A DNA stretch of 64,000 nucleotides, taken from Dipetalonema caudispina (Eukaryota > Nematoda > Chromadorea > Rhabditida > Onchocercidae). The notes under the pieces were generated by a model. That model was not told where the DNA came from. It ran no database searches and saw only the letters and a list, made by a program, of their open reading frames with translations. How positions within the stretch are numbered: the first letter of the stretch is position 1; each line of letters begins with the position of its first letter. Positions 51,202-64,000 of this stretch are shown here, piece after piece. The translations under genes were made by a program, and so were the position numbers. The stretch is from NCBI GenBank assembly GCA_013365325.1, contig JABVXV010000231.1, positions 38,714-102,713 on the forward strand. The letters are read 5' to 3'.

Positions 51202-54200
51202 AATAATACGTATTTGGACTTATGTTATGTTATTATTTGTTGATAAAACAACGGAATTATTGGCACGATTAACAACAGATGAAGTTGAAAAATTATGGAT
51301 AAGATGTAGAGCTAATGAAGGAAATGATATTAACGTGCGTCAAATATTTTTTTATCATTTAAAATTCCATTCGAAAATTCCTCCTCAAGCTATTATGATT
51401 ATTTAAATTTTGCAATAAGTGATAAATTGATATAAGTTAAGCAATATTTAATACTTTTAGTAATACGAAAATCTTTTTTTTTTTTTTTTTTTTTTTTACA
51501 GAATCAAAAATATACGTTAACAATAAGCTACATTCATGTATTATAAATCTCTAATGAATGTAATTTTAAAAAAAAAAAAAAAAAATATTCATAGAACTAA
51601 TCAAATTAATTTTACGCCCTTCAACGTATTGCACGTGCAGCGATAAACAATAAACAAACGAATAATTTAACACGTTATTTAATGGGTGGTATCAACGTGA
51701 AACAAATTGAAGCACCATTTTCGGTTCATTTGCAATATTCAAATATCGGTATAATTCATTTTTTTTTTCTTTTAATTAATTTTAATATTTAATAGCATGC
51801 AGTTTGTTAACTGTACGATAATAAATTATACCAACATTTAATACATTAGCGTTCCTACAACGAAAAATTGTCCAAAATTAATTGAAAGGAAAAGTCCATT
51901 ATTATGCCAAATTTTGTTGAGCAATTGAAACTGTATAAAATTTTGAAAAAATAAGTGACCAATTAATTATCACTGATCCATTATTGTTGTTTAAATTGAA
52001 ACTCATCGTTTTTTTTTTTTTTTTTTTTTTTTAAATTGATGAACATACAATCATAATTGTATACTCGAAACGATCATTCATTAAATATAAATTTACAAAA
52101 GTTTAATTTTTTTTTTCTCTGCAATTAAACAATATATTGTTAAACAGTATTAAATCCGATAAGTTTTTTCAATTTTCTTTTCTCCTCTTAATAATTTCCA
52201 AGATAGCAAATGAAATTGAAATTTGAAATTTGAGGTATGCAATTAAGTTGTTCCGGTACAATGATATCAGATAGGCATGTGCTAACAGCTGCTCATTGTT
52301 TCGTCCAAAAAGACTGTGAACGGTAAATTTGTCAAAAAAAAAAAAAGAAATTTTATTTTTCTGAACCAAAAAGTTTTTTTTTAGCAAAATTTTTGCATAA
52401 ACTATTGTGTTTCTCTGAAAATTTGAAGAGTTGAAATTACTAACTTTATCATAGATATATTTAATTAGCATAATGATATGATAAGAAACGATAGAATTGT
52501 TTATTTATTGCATTAATATTGAAAAAATTGATTAATTACTAGGGATTCTTTTTTTTTTTTTATTAGATAATAAATGATTTCGAATAATTTTCAGAAATAC
52601 ATTAATCCAAATAACAAATACTAAAAAATGGAAAATCTATTATGGTGGCGGTTGTCTACCATTTTCTAAAGATGTTTGTTCAGACTTTCAACAGATGGCA
52701 CGATCAGTAAATATCAGAAATGTAACAATTATTTGTATTTCTTATCTAAGCAAAAATAAAGTTATAATTTGATTTATACTTATTATTACACCGAAAATTT
52801 CTTTTTCTAATGAATAAACTTATTTCAAATTTTATCTGAAACATTTTAAATTTATTCGATGGAATTGTTTGATATTTCTCTTGTTTCACGAAATTTTCAA
52901 AAAAAAAATTATTAATTTTCCTTATCGATACGCTTTAAAAAGTTAAATGATTATTTATAATTAGTTCTCACTACGTAACGGAAACGTAAGTCTTCTAATA
53001 TATATACAAATTTTAGGATATACCTAAACGTTACTTTCATATTGTTACAGATAGCAATTCCGGCTGATTATCTAACGGGACCTTGTTTGCACAACGATAT
53101 TGCTATTGTCACTGTTAAATTAAAAATGGTTGATTTATTTTTTAAATTTAATTTCTGTTTAAAATTTTTTAAATTTTTTAAAATTTTTGTTGAAAAATAT
53201 TGCAACATTTCCGGCACCACTTGATGATGTTGCGTGCGTTATACAACCATACGATACTCCACCGAATACTTTCACTTTATATTCCAGAGGTTCAGATCGT
53301 AAGTTTTAGCTATCAAAATTTTTCTTTTGAAATCAATTAATCCAATAATCAGTGAGTTCCACAATTAAATTGTCATTTTTAAGCGAGGAAATGACTTTTT
53401 TATTAATAATGTAATTTTTTCCCCTAGAAAAATTGCAAAGCTTTTAGCTATATTTCATGAATTTTCATGTTTGAATTTTAAATTTCAAAAAATTTAACTG
53501 TCATCAAAACAAACTATCGTATTCAATAATATAAATGTATTGAATAAATTTTTTAGCAACTCGAATGAAAAAAACAACAGCGTTAGCAACAATAAATGTT
53601 ACACGTATTGATTGTATTCCGGAAGATTTGATTCCGAATGTAAAGAATGATCAATTATGTACATCCGAATTACAAGAAGCAAATATGTGTTCGGTAAGCA
53701 AAAATATATTTTTTGTACTTTTAGCATTTTAAAATTTAAAGTTTAAATGATAATGTCTAAATTTTCATGAAGAATTCAGAATTTTACAATTTGAAAAAAT
53801 TATTTTACAAATAGGGTGATAGTGGTTCCGGATTAATGTTCAAGGATAAAAATGGTATATGGAATATTGCTGGGATTGCATCTGCTGGAACAGATTGTCG
53901 AATAATTGATATGGCTATTAATATGAATGATGGTATTTTAAGTTCTAATTTATTTCCAAAAAAATTTAACATAAATTTTAATTATATACAATTAGCTGTG
54001 CACTTAAATGAATAACTTAATTGTATAATACGAAATAATATCCATTAAAAGAATTAATAATTCATAGACGATTTATTTCTCTTCAATATATTTATTGGAT
54101 ATCTTTTTTTTTTTGGGTGACAAACGATTTGCCCAATGTTTTTATTACATTTTTCAGAAGAGCTTTTAAATTTTAACAAACCTTTTATCCACCCATTTAA

Positions 54201-54497
54201 TATTTTATTCGGTTATTATTTATTTATTATTATCTATCACTACTATTATTATTGCTAATTATTATTATTATTCTGATTAATTTTAAAAATCTCAAACGAA
54301 ATTTATGAAAATTTGTTTAGAAATTTTAAATTTTCTCTTTATTTATAATAGAAGAGACAGCAGTGGATAATATTAGCTTGGATGGAAGCATTTTCATCGA
54401 TATCCGAGCACACAATCAATTTATTTGCCAATATACTGGGCTCTGTTTCGATGAACAATCTGAAAATCAGCCAAAAATTAGGGCTGCATTACTTTGA
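51202..54497 (+). CDS. Divergent trypsin-like serine protease (S1/PA clan, nematode DUF316-like), one exon with no canonical acceptor
   Basis: Probably secreted. Exons: 51202-51334 (ATG at 51227), 51641-51748, 52235-52322, 52595-52706, 53051-53128, about 53193-53298, 53557-53693, 53815-53932, 54352-54497. The order of S1 motifs is complete: MGGINVKQIEAPFSVHL at the mature N-terminus, LTAAHC (catalytic His), HNDIAIV (Asp), GDSGSG (Ser; the usual GDSGGP is altered) and WNIAGIASAG. The tail FICQYTGLC is typical of nematode trypsins. An insert rich in Gly and Cys (YYGGGCLPFSKDVCSDF) recalls the DUF316 branch. Problems: the first exon does not join the second in phase (an exon near 51502 may intervene), and the exon starting TFPAPLDDVACV has no AG anywhere in front of it. 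Without that splice the frame stops at 53220-53222. It may be a pseudogene, use an unusual acceptor, or carry a sequencing error. Exon 53815 may also read on to a TAA at 54013-54015. Confidence 0.75.
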
Positions 54498-54529
54498 AAT
54501 TGAGTGAAAAATGAATGCATAAACAGTGC

Positions 54530-54535
54530 AATAAA
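54530..54535 (+). promoter_or_regulatory. Candidate polyadenylation signal AATAAA of the serine protease
   Basis: AATAAA begins 33 bases after the stop codon at 54495-54497. Confidence 0.5.
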
Positions 54536-54931
54536 TAATTCTGAATCAATAATGTTTACACTGTTGAAAATACCGAGATTTCCCAATGATAATTATATCA
54601 AAGTTAACACTGAGGATTTCGTTCCAAATAGATGAAAAAATAAGATTGGATGTTTGAAAATAGATAAAAAACACTTAAGAATATAAAAAAAAAGAATCAA
54701 AATTTTGCAGTACATCAAGAAATAATATTACTACAAAGGAAGGAAAATAAAAAGTGGAAGAGAGAGAAACAATCAAAATGTTGACCTTTGAACCCAGCTG
54801 TAATTCTGATTTATTCTTGATTGATATTGATAAATAAATGAATGTTAGTAGACTGAAAATTTTCCATAGAAAATTTATGATCAGTGAATTCTATTTTCTC
54901 GAAAAACAATTAAGACACATTTCTTTCTAAT

Positions 54932-55156
54932 ATGAAAAATTTCATGATTTTAATTTTTGCTTCTTTAAATCAATGTTCGAATTTTCCGGTATATCTGGCT
55001 GGATCAGTTAAATCAAAAATAGCAATTATTACTTCTAACAACTTTGATTATGTATATATAAAAAAATTAATTCCAAATAATTCTATTCAAAATTATGAGA
55101 TTTTGTTCGAGAATCAAATTCCATTAAACGATGCATTAATTAATTCGTTATTTTAG
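54932..55156 (+). CDS. Possible small ORF of 74 aa, unrecognised
   Basis: Begins MKNFMILIFASLNQCSNF, a weak signal-peptide-like start, followed by VKSKIAIITSNNFDYVYI and a Leu/Asn-rich end, then TAG. It has no flanking exon that I could identify. Composition is a little more protein-like than other short frames in this region, but a chance frame in AT-rich DNA is about as likely. Confidence 0.25.
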   Translation: MKNFMILIFASLNQCSNFPVYLAGSVKSKIAIITSNNFDYVYIKKLIPNNSIQNYEILFENQIPLNDALINSLF

Positions 55157-57816
55157 CCAATATTTGCCTTATCATTTGTTGTTAAATAATTCTTCCGGTA
55201 GATTTCAGGACTTATCATTCATACATTTTCTTTTTTTACTTTACCTAAACGCTATTTTCAAATTAATAATTTAAAAAGAAAAAAGAAAAGAATTTGTTGT
55301 TATAAGTAGAATTTCTCCACAGTTTTCATATTTTTCATGATGAAAATAACACTCAAATATTAAATTATATTTTTAACTAAAAATTATTGAATGTACAATG
55401 CGAAATTTTAATTTCTTTCATGCAAATATGAATTTTAGTAATGCGAATTTCATACGCAACCAATTTCTCTCTTCACAATATATTTTCATTTTCATCTATC
55501 CGTACACGTACGTCATCTGTGTGAAATATCACTTATAAACGTACGAGTAAGTTATTACAAATGTTGTCAGAATGATTGGAAGAATTTTTGTGGAAAGTAA
55601 AGGAAAAATTTGTGTTAGAAAATGCATTATTTATTACCTTTGAAAATGTCATTTGTGGCAAGACAGAAATATAAAGAAAGCCGACAACAGATGAAAGTTT
55701 TAAAAGAGAGCATTGTATATTTTTTATAAACTGTGACCTTTAATCTTTCCTGTAAAAGCTATCTAAATTGATTAAAGATAGAAAATTGTTGAAAAATTGA
55801 GAGAGAAAAAGAGGAAATTCAGAAAAAACATTTCTTACAAAGTTTAATAAAATAAGCTCACATAATGAAATAAATTCCAAATTTCGGTATAATATTAATA
55901 TTAATTACACACATTAATTGCATAGATTTACCTTTCATGAAAACAAAATAATTCCTTAATTAATGTGTATTTAGTAGACTTTCAGAGTATAATCTGAAAT
56001 GAAAGTGATTCCAAATTCAATTTCAATGAATTAAATTGGAATTACTAAGAATAGATAAAGTTTACAGTGCATTAACTTTCCTATTTTTCCCTTCCTTTAC
56101 GGAGTAAAAAGAATAAGCAATTATGTAAGAAATGATGCCAAATATGAAATAAATGAAAGAATCGTCAATAATGATTCATTCTAGAAAGATCGTTTAATGA
56201 GAAGACGGATTACACGCATATCACGTAAACTATTACTTTTATTTTTTTTCTTTTTTTTATTTGCTTTCCTTTTTCTCAACTCATACTTCACTTTTATATG
56301 GGTCAAATGCTTAATTGCACATTTTCCCATGAACACATCTTTTTGAGAACCTGAGAATAAAAATTTCATGGGTATGTAAATATATATTTTAGATATAAAT
56401 ATTTTGAGTATAAGCGTTGTATGGTATAAATGTCAAAGTTGAAAATTTGGTATGATGTAAACTTTAGAAAGTGGGACAAGTTTTATAATGATATGAGGGT
56501 AATTTGTTGAAAAATTGCGTCTTTTAGCCATATAAATATTACGTTATAATCGATGAATTTAATATAAACGTTAAAAAATAATAATAATTTTTCATCTTAC
56601 TGAAATATCTTTATCATCGATTTGATAGCTTGATCAATCAACGAACTGATTGAACAGAAATGATTAACATCAGAAATGGAAATTTCAAATTCAATCAGAA
56701 TGAAATAATTTTGTTATACATGAAGTGCTAATAGCACGTGAATTACGTGAAAACATTTCAATTGTAGTTATCATTTTCATTATTTTCTCCCTTAAATTAT
56801 CATCATTTTAATGAATGAAGACGAATATCATTTTATTTTAATAATATTTAAATGCAATGATAAGAGAAGTGATAATGATAAAAAGGTTAAAGTATTGAAG
56901 TTGAGAAAATTTTACAATACAATATGCTATCTATTTTGCACATATTCAATATCTTTTTGGTTTCTCTTCCTTTTTTTTCGCCTTTTTTTTTTTTCTTGTT
57001 TTATTATTTTCCTCAACAGATGTCGAATTTACAGCACTCTTTTTTTGGACAACATATGAAGATTTCGTGATAATACTTCTATAAAATATAGAATTGTCAA
57101 AAATTATTATTAATTAGCTTAAAGATTACAGGGATACTTTTTTTTCTTCTGCTTTCCAATTAGCATTTTAATTAGTAGTTAAAAATCTTCGATTTCGACT
57201 ATTCATCATTTGAAAAAATATATTCACTTCCTTAAAAAAAAAAAGAAAGAGACAAAAAGAAAAAAACAATAAAATAAATTGAGAAGTAACAAGAAATCAA
57301 AATTATAGCAGTTTTTTTTTTTGTCATAGAAAAAATTGCCTTTGACATTTACGCAAAAAAAAGAGTAAATGTTGAAACAAAATTTGGAAAAAAAAAACAA
57401 ACAAAGAACGCAAAAAGTATTTCTCAAAGGAATGCCGAATTATCGTAGTTTAAAGTATTTTTATCAATAAAACGCAAAATTTCGTCATGTGAATTTTATA
57501 AATGCAGGATAAATTCGTAATGATTTAGATTTCACGTGATACATGATAAATGTTCCTTTAAAACATTTTACTATCGCCGGAAATTATATTTTTCTCGCGA
57601 AATGTATGATCAACTTCAATGTTTTTCATTTGTCTGATAAGTTAAATGCTTAAAATTTTGGATAAAATAAAATTTGAATGTTTTCAGCGTAATCGTACAT
57701 TTTACAGTTGCGCAAGTGTTACTTTTGAATATTTGCAAGAAATTTTTAAAAATTAAAGAAAAAGCAAAAAAGGGAAGTTGAACTGGCATTCGTAATTGTG
57801 CAATATTTTCACTTTT

Positions 57817-57818
<2 letters not shown>

Positions 57819-57849
<31 letters not shown>
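57819..57849. repeat. Poly(T) tract, 31 bases
   Basis: Uninterrupted T run; the lysine-rich minus-strand frame across it is an artefact. Confidence 0.95.
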
Positions 57850-57850
<1 letters not shown>

Positions 57851-58693
57851 TTGATCTTGAAGATAAAATTATCGTTTTTTGCATACTTTACCCTTGAATT
57901 CATTTTAATGTAAAAAGTGTCAAGAATGGAAAATGTGAAATTCACATAAACTTTCAAACATAACGCTTATCACATTTTACTAATCTCCATTTTGCCGCAA
58001 AAGTGATGCTTTTGATAATCTATCAGTAATTAAGAGACTGTTGAAGAAGTGTAACAGTTGGTTGAATTTTCAGACTTAAAATTTCTAGACAAATGTTAGT
58101 CAATAACGTAAGTTGATTAGTTGATCGTTCATTGATAATGGAAAATAAATATCAATTTTCACAATATTTTCGTCAAGTATTAAAATCAGTGATAATGTGC
58201 CAAGTTTAGGATCATTTGCTTATGTGCTTTTATTCCTTTTTTTTTTTTTTTATTCCGTTCTAATGAGAAAATTCTTGAAATATAATAAATTCAGCTAATC
58301 TGAACGATAAGATAAAATTTATTACGGCAAAATCATTGAAAACAGATCGAATAATTATGTAAACCGATTTGCTGATCAGATTAACACTTGTAGAAATGTT
58401 TCGATCAGAGATAATAGAGCAATTGGCAGCTTAAAGTAGCTAAGATACGAATGATGTGCAATAAGTTCCTCATTCCGTTAATTCTTCCTCAAATCGTTAT
58501 GAGTCATATGAAAGGAATTTCGAAGAAATATCACTGAAGAAGATAATCGGTAAATGAAATGAAATAAATAATACCAAATGGTGTGCAACAGAAAGGGAAA
58601 TAATCCTTGAAATTGCTCTCAACAATTCACTGATGATAAAACAAAAAAAAAAAAAGTAAAAGTTACCGTTGAAAAAACAAACGATTCATATGA

Positions 58694-58749
58694 CGATGAT
58701 GATAATCATGATAATGATGATGATGATGATAATAATGATGGTGATAGCG
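58694..58749. repeat. Imperfect (GAT)n microsatellite
   Basis: GAT/AAT triplets on the plus strand with a pure GAT core of about five units. Confidence 0.85.
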
Positions 58750-59842
58750 ATAATTATTAGATAGTCCAATAAAAAATAACATTTTAATTCAAAATGTTCT
58801 TCATAATTAAACAAGCAAAAAAAAATTAGCGATACGATCCTATTTTATTATTGTTATTTGAAATGAAGATCATGTTGTAGACAGACAATATGTAATTAAT
58901 AAATGAAATATAACAACAAGATATATTTTGATATTGAAATATTAGATATCATTTGGATTTGGATTTGTATTCATGTATTTATATATATACGATTATTGAA
59001 TTGCATTCTATAGCAGATATCTTGCAATTCAGTTTTCTACAATTTAGGCTAGTTTATAAAATTATATTCGACAGCCTGATAGTAGCTAATTAAGTAAAAT
59101 AATAGCTAATTGTTTCGGGAATCAGAGTTTGCACGATTAGGAGTACTTTCTTTTAATTATTTCTTGACTTCTATAAAAAAGGATTTAATATGTGTCGGTA
59201 ATAGGTCTTTAGAGGAGGTAATGAAGGGCGGTAATGAATTTGAATTAGATATTAAATTAACTTTCGTTTACATTACTACTTTTCAGTTTATAATTTTTTT
59301 TATTATCTTATGAAGCGATAATTTATTTCATTTACATATCTACATCATTTAATTTACATGACTTCAAGTCATAATTCATTTTTGACTAATCAAAAATCTC
59401 AATTTTTTTTTATTAACTAACAAAAAATAAATTGGTGCAGCTTATTGTTATATCTGCAACAATCAATAAATGATCAGTGAGGAAAAATGATGAAAGAAAA
59501 ATAGGGAAGATACAATGTTGAAAATTTTAATTCAAAATAAAAATCTAGCTATTAGCTTTAAAAAAAAAATCTATTCCAGGTTTTTTTTTTCTTTTTTTTC
59601 AAATATTAATCTGAAAAATTATTGCAATATTATATTTATGTATTGTATTATTATATTATATAAGTTTATATATACATATACATGGAATAGATTGGTTGCA
59701 TTGTTCACAATTTTCCATACGACTTGGATAGGAAGAAATGATTGATTGATAAGGATTGTTAGAAGTGAAGCCGTTGATTGGGATATTGCGATTTGAATAG
59801 ATCCTCAACTAACTCTACCAACAGCTTTATCTTCACTATCGT

Positions 59843-59888
59843 TATCATCATTCCTATCACTGTCATCATCATCATCATCATCACTATC
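59843..59888. repeat. Imperfect (CAT)n microsatellite
   Basis: CAT/ATC triplets with a pure core at about 59862-59882, in opposite orientation to the GAT tract 1.1 kb to the left. Confidence 0.85.
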
Positions 59889-62800
59889 AAAAGATAGGCT
59901 GAAGAGGAATTTTAGTTAGAATGTATCCCTCCTTTCTATTTTCTTCTTCATCCTAAAAATTTCACTCTTGTGAAGTTCACGAATGCTGCTTCAGGAACTT
60001 ATTAACTAACTGATTTTTTGCTCGTCTTTCTTTTTTCCCCTCTCTTTCTCTCTCTCTCTCTTTTTTTTCTTCCTCTTCACTTTTCATCCATCCTTTCATC
60101 CTTTTTTTTTTTTTTTTTTTTAAAAAAAGCTTGTTTGCCATATTTTTTTTTTAATTGATGGTATCATACAAAAGATTTATTAATCCGTTTATTACAAATC
60201 ATTTGTTGCAAAATGTTCCAACTTTAATCGTAAACAACTCGTATATCTTTTTATTTCAATTCTGACAATATTTCCATCTTCAACAATAATTAAGCATTAT
60301 AATTATATATTTAATTATATATTTGTTATTTATTTAATTGTTGTATAATTTTATTACTTTACTGCAATCGATATTTATCAAGATGTTCTCATTTTCAAAA
60401 TTTGTTTTTAATATTTTCTTTCTTCCTCATTTCATCCTTTTCTTTATTTTTTTTTTTTTTTTTTTAAAATAATAATTAAAGTACATTTTTTTGTTTTTGC
60501 TAAAGTGACGAATTGTATAGTTATGCGAAAGCATACGATTATTATTATATAAAAGAAATATTGATTGTTTGATCAAATTATTGTAATCACATTTTTATGT
60601 GAAATTCAAATTTATTGAATTATATTGTTGTAGTTGAACTATTAAAATTGATGATTTGTTATTGTTTGCGGATGATTACAACGGATTGTTTTTATCTCTT
60701 TAAATCATTATTTAATCAATAGCTAATAACATGCTAGTAAAGATCACATGTTAGAACATTAAGGAGAAGTGGACAAAACTCATTTTAATAGCCTAAAAAT
60801 TCTTTGTTATGTTTACACTTCTGATGATTTATAAGAAATACATTACAATGAGTGATTTGTAAAAATTAAAACTAAATATACAATTTCAATTAATTTTAGA
60901 TTTTTCCAAAAGATCCTAACAATTTTGTTCCCATATCTTTGTTTTTTTTTTTTCTTTTTTTTTTTTAAAAAAAAATTTTGGTTAAATATCATTAAATAAT
61001 GATAGCATTAACAACAAAAAAAAAAAAAAGTAAGGATGCAAGGACGAATTTAGGAAAAGAAGCATTTACTTGTTAAGTAGTCGTTTTCTTTCTTCTTTTA
61101 TCATTTTTACTAAATACATAATCTTAGAAATTGAATTGAAATTTGTAAAATTTTAAGATATTTCACAAATTTGCCCTATCCAAACTTAACTTTCTTCTTG
61201 CTTATTCTGTCTCGAAATAGCTTTTTTTTTCTCTGGTAGTAGTTATTAGCTATCAACTATAATAGTAATTAATTACTATTGTACAAAAAAAAAAGGAGAA
61301 AAAATATTTAGTCAAGTTTATATCGCTCTTTCTTATCATTTTATCCAGTGGATTTTTGTTAACATTTCAATGGGATATATCGTTTGTCTATCAAATATTT
61401 CAAATTGAATTTTTAAAATGATACTGTTAGGATTGGAATTAAAATCACTATGTTAATTAGTACAAACTTCATTTCAATTAAAAGTTAGAAGAAATGAATC
61501 AAATAAAGGAAGAAAGGAAGAAAAAGAAAAAAAAAATTATAAAAATTACTGTTAGCATTTATTACACTTCTTTGATAATCTTTTATAATATCTTAGCAAA
61601 TCTTATTAGATTAATTTTCGGCTGTATTAAAATTCTAATTTTAAAGTTTATTTCTATCAATACAAAATATATTCTCTATTTATTTATCAACTAATGCTAT
61701 TATTACTACTAAAATTGTTATCATTTTATCATTTGCTGTATATTTGTTTTACATTTTGCACTGTGAAAATGATGTAAGACTAAAAGTAAATTTTAATTTT
61801 TTTTTTATTTCAAAATTACTCATCAAACAACATAAACAAACCGCAATATCAACAATAACATTGGCGGTTTAAGAGATTTCTCACAGAGGGATAAGAAGAT
61901 CATAAAAATGAAATGTGTTATGATTGGTGATAGAAAGTTGACAATGATCAATTGACAGCAATCATTTAAAGCTTATCATCGTACAACTACATGAAAAGTT
62001 GTCAAAAAACTTTATGACATCTATCATACATTACATATTTTACATTTCCTTTTTTTTATTTCTTTTTGTCCTTTTTTCTTTTTCTTTTTTGTTTTTGGAA
62101 CAAACTTTCGGCATTTGTTAAGTATTTGAAGTAAAATCGAAAAAAATAAATAAATAAACAAGTTCGATGAGGCAAAAGTTTTTTTCATAAACTGATCAAT
62201 AATTGGAAAAAAAAGTCACTTTTTCGAACTATTGTCTTTTTTACTGCAGACAACAAATCAAATACAAATTGCATACAGATGACGATTATTTCAAAATGAT
62301 TGGTTGACGAAAATATTCGACAAAGTTGAAATTGATTTTAAAAAAAGATGAACATTGTTCACAATCATTATTTGATGTAACTTTTCAAATCTAACTGAAA
62401 TCACTGTTAAGATTGAAAACATTTATTAATCAAATCGATCAGATGCATCTGGTTAGCACAAGCGATCCAATTTTTCATCAGGGTAACAACACCTGATCAA
62501 TTGTACATCGGATAGCTAACATTTCATATGTTAGACGAATTTAGCTATGAAATTTGCCATATTCATTTAACCTTTTACCAATCGATTACTTTTTTTCAGT
62601 CATCTCAGAAACTTTCACTTCCATATTAATTTACATTTTAATTAAGAAATAGGAATGTATTGTATTCCTATTTACATTATTTAATAATTTAAATTCTAAA
62701 AATATAGAAGTATTGTTGTTGTGGATTTGCTATTGATACAAAAATATACTTCACTAATCTAAATGATATATAATTGATACTTTATTTTAATCATATTCAT

Positions 62801-63878
62801 TCGATCATATGCCTATTTATACTGTTTATAACTCAAAGTTCAAAAGTATGGGTAAGTCATACTTCCAAATAATTAGTTGTGTTATTAATTAAATATATGT
62901 AATCATTTTTGTTGAAAAATGAAATGGAATGATTTTTAAAATGTATGCTTTCATTTTCTGCTTAACTATTCTTAAGCGAAAACATCGAATTTGATCAATT
63001 AGCTTAACGGTAAATACTTTTTTCAAAAACAAAAACTTTCTTTGAAATTTGTAAAAGAAGGAGGACTGTTTCACGCATCATTAAATATTTGTTATCATAT
63101 GGGATCGATAGACAATCTTTTTAACTTTTCTGCCATCTTTAAATTCTTCAAAATTTACTAAACTTCTACCTTTATTCTTTAATAATTTTATTACCAATTT
63201 AAAATTACCCCCATAAAATGAATAATTTTCAGTATTACAAGGAGAATGAAATTATTTGAAAAAAGTATAATTTCTATATGCTTTGAATTCAAAAAATCAC
63301 AAAAAGTATAATTGGTATAGGTTTTGCAAAATCGTTTTGAAACTTTTTAAATTTAATAATTTTATCTTCTTTTTGCTTTTCTTTTTTTGTTGAGCAAATT
63401 TTAGCAAAGCGATGAAATTTCACAATCTATGATAACGTCAAATACAATAATAAGTTGTAGTCTAATTGCAAAACTAAAATGTTGAAAGAAAATCTTTCAT
63501 TATTCATTATATCTGTTAAAGATTTTGGATGAAGATAATGTCATTAAAACGTGAAATTTTTATCATATCAATTTTTGCATGTTAAATGATAAAAATAAGC
63601 GTATGTATGTATCGCTCTGCTAACAATACTAAATTACGAATGCATAGTTACATTACGTCAAAAATAACTTATTTTGCCCAAAAAAATTAACCTCAAAAAT
63701 ATCCAATCAGTATGAAAATACAAATAAATATGACATTCACTTGAATTGTTTTCAATATCATTTATATAAATTGAGATGACAATTTATCCAAGTCGATATG
63801 ATCAATAGTTCTGATGATTGCCATTATTAATCATTGTTGGCCAATAATTACTATTGGTTATTATTAATATTATCGTTA

Positions 63879-64000
<122 letters not shown>

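Larger units (their letters stand above)
55160..63878. other. Gene-poor AT-rich tail of the window
   Basis: No exon with coding character and flanking splice sites was found on either strand. Contents are homopolymer runs, triplet microsatellites and pyrimidine-rich patches (about 60030-60120). Long introns or regulatory DNA of genes outside the window are possible. Confidence 0.5.

Noticed and set aside
58694..59888. GAT and CAT tracts as an inverted repeat pair
   Set aside because: Complementary only because both are simple triplet repeats; flanks do not match.
61494..61694. 66-aa plus-strand frame
   Set aside because: Low-complexity Lys/Ile/Leu composition with no splice or homology support.

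Overview
This window reads as nuclear DNA of a parasitic nematode, most likely a spirurid/filarial worm. The evidence is AT-rich DNA, short exons split by AT-rich introns with TTTCAG-like acceptors, several genes whose start codon lies 11-20 bases after an orphan splice acceptor (the signature of spliced-leader trans-splicing), and protein products closest to nematode families. Species cannot be settled from sequence alone. All gene models were built by hand from open frames, splice sites and phase matching.

Layout: a short-form adenylate kinase (+, 1096-3440); an unrecognised single-pass membrane protein (-, about 4828-8452) with extra coding-like sequence beyond its 3' end; a 4.8 kb stretch (8466-13245) with only fragmentary minus-strand coding islands; a full prolyl oligopeptidase (-, 13246-21634, 17 coding exons, intact catalytic triad); a PIX-type Rac/Cdc42 guanine nucleotide exchange factor (-, 24526-39363, 14 coding exons, SH3-DH-PH-GIT-binding-coiled coil); a TG-rich satellite-like block (about 41195-41880); translation initiation factor eIF4A (+, 42101-45991, 10 exons, all DEAD-box motifs); a small SH2-like protein (-, 47367-49647); a divergent trypsin-like serine protease (+, about 51202-54497, one exon without a normal acceptor); and a gene-poor 9.5 kb tail with GAT, CAT and ATT microsatellites that runs into an ATT array at the window end.

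The neighbours do not form one pathway. AK, POP, PIX and eIF4A are conserved cellular genes. The membrane protein, SH2-like protein and serine protease are more lineage-specific. There are no operons, CRISPR arrays, rRNAs or convincing tRNAs.

Most interesting: two long near-perfect hairpins in introns of the PIX gene, one of which pairs completely as RNA (with G-U wobbles) only on the transcribed strand; a GC-AG intron in eIF4A; an alternative N-terminal exon of POP that could direct it out of the cytosol; a GC-rich island in an AT-rich intron; and a protease gene that lacks one splice acceptor.
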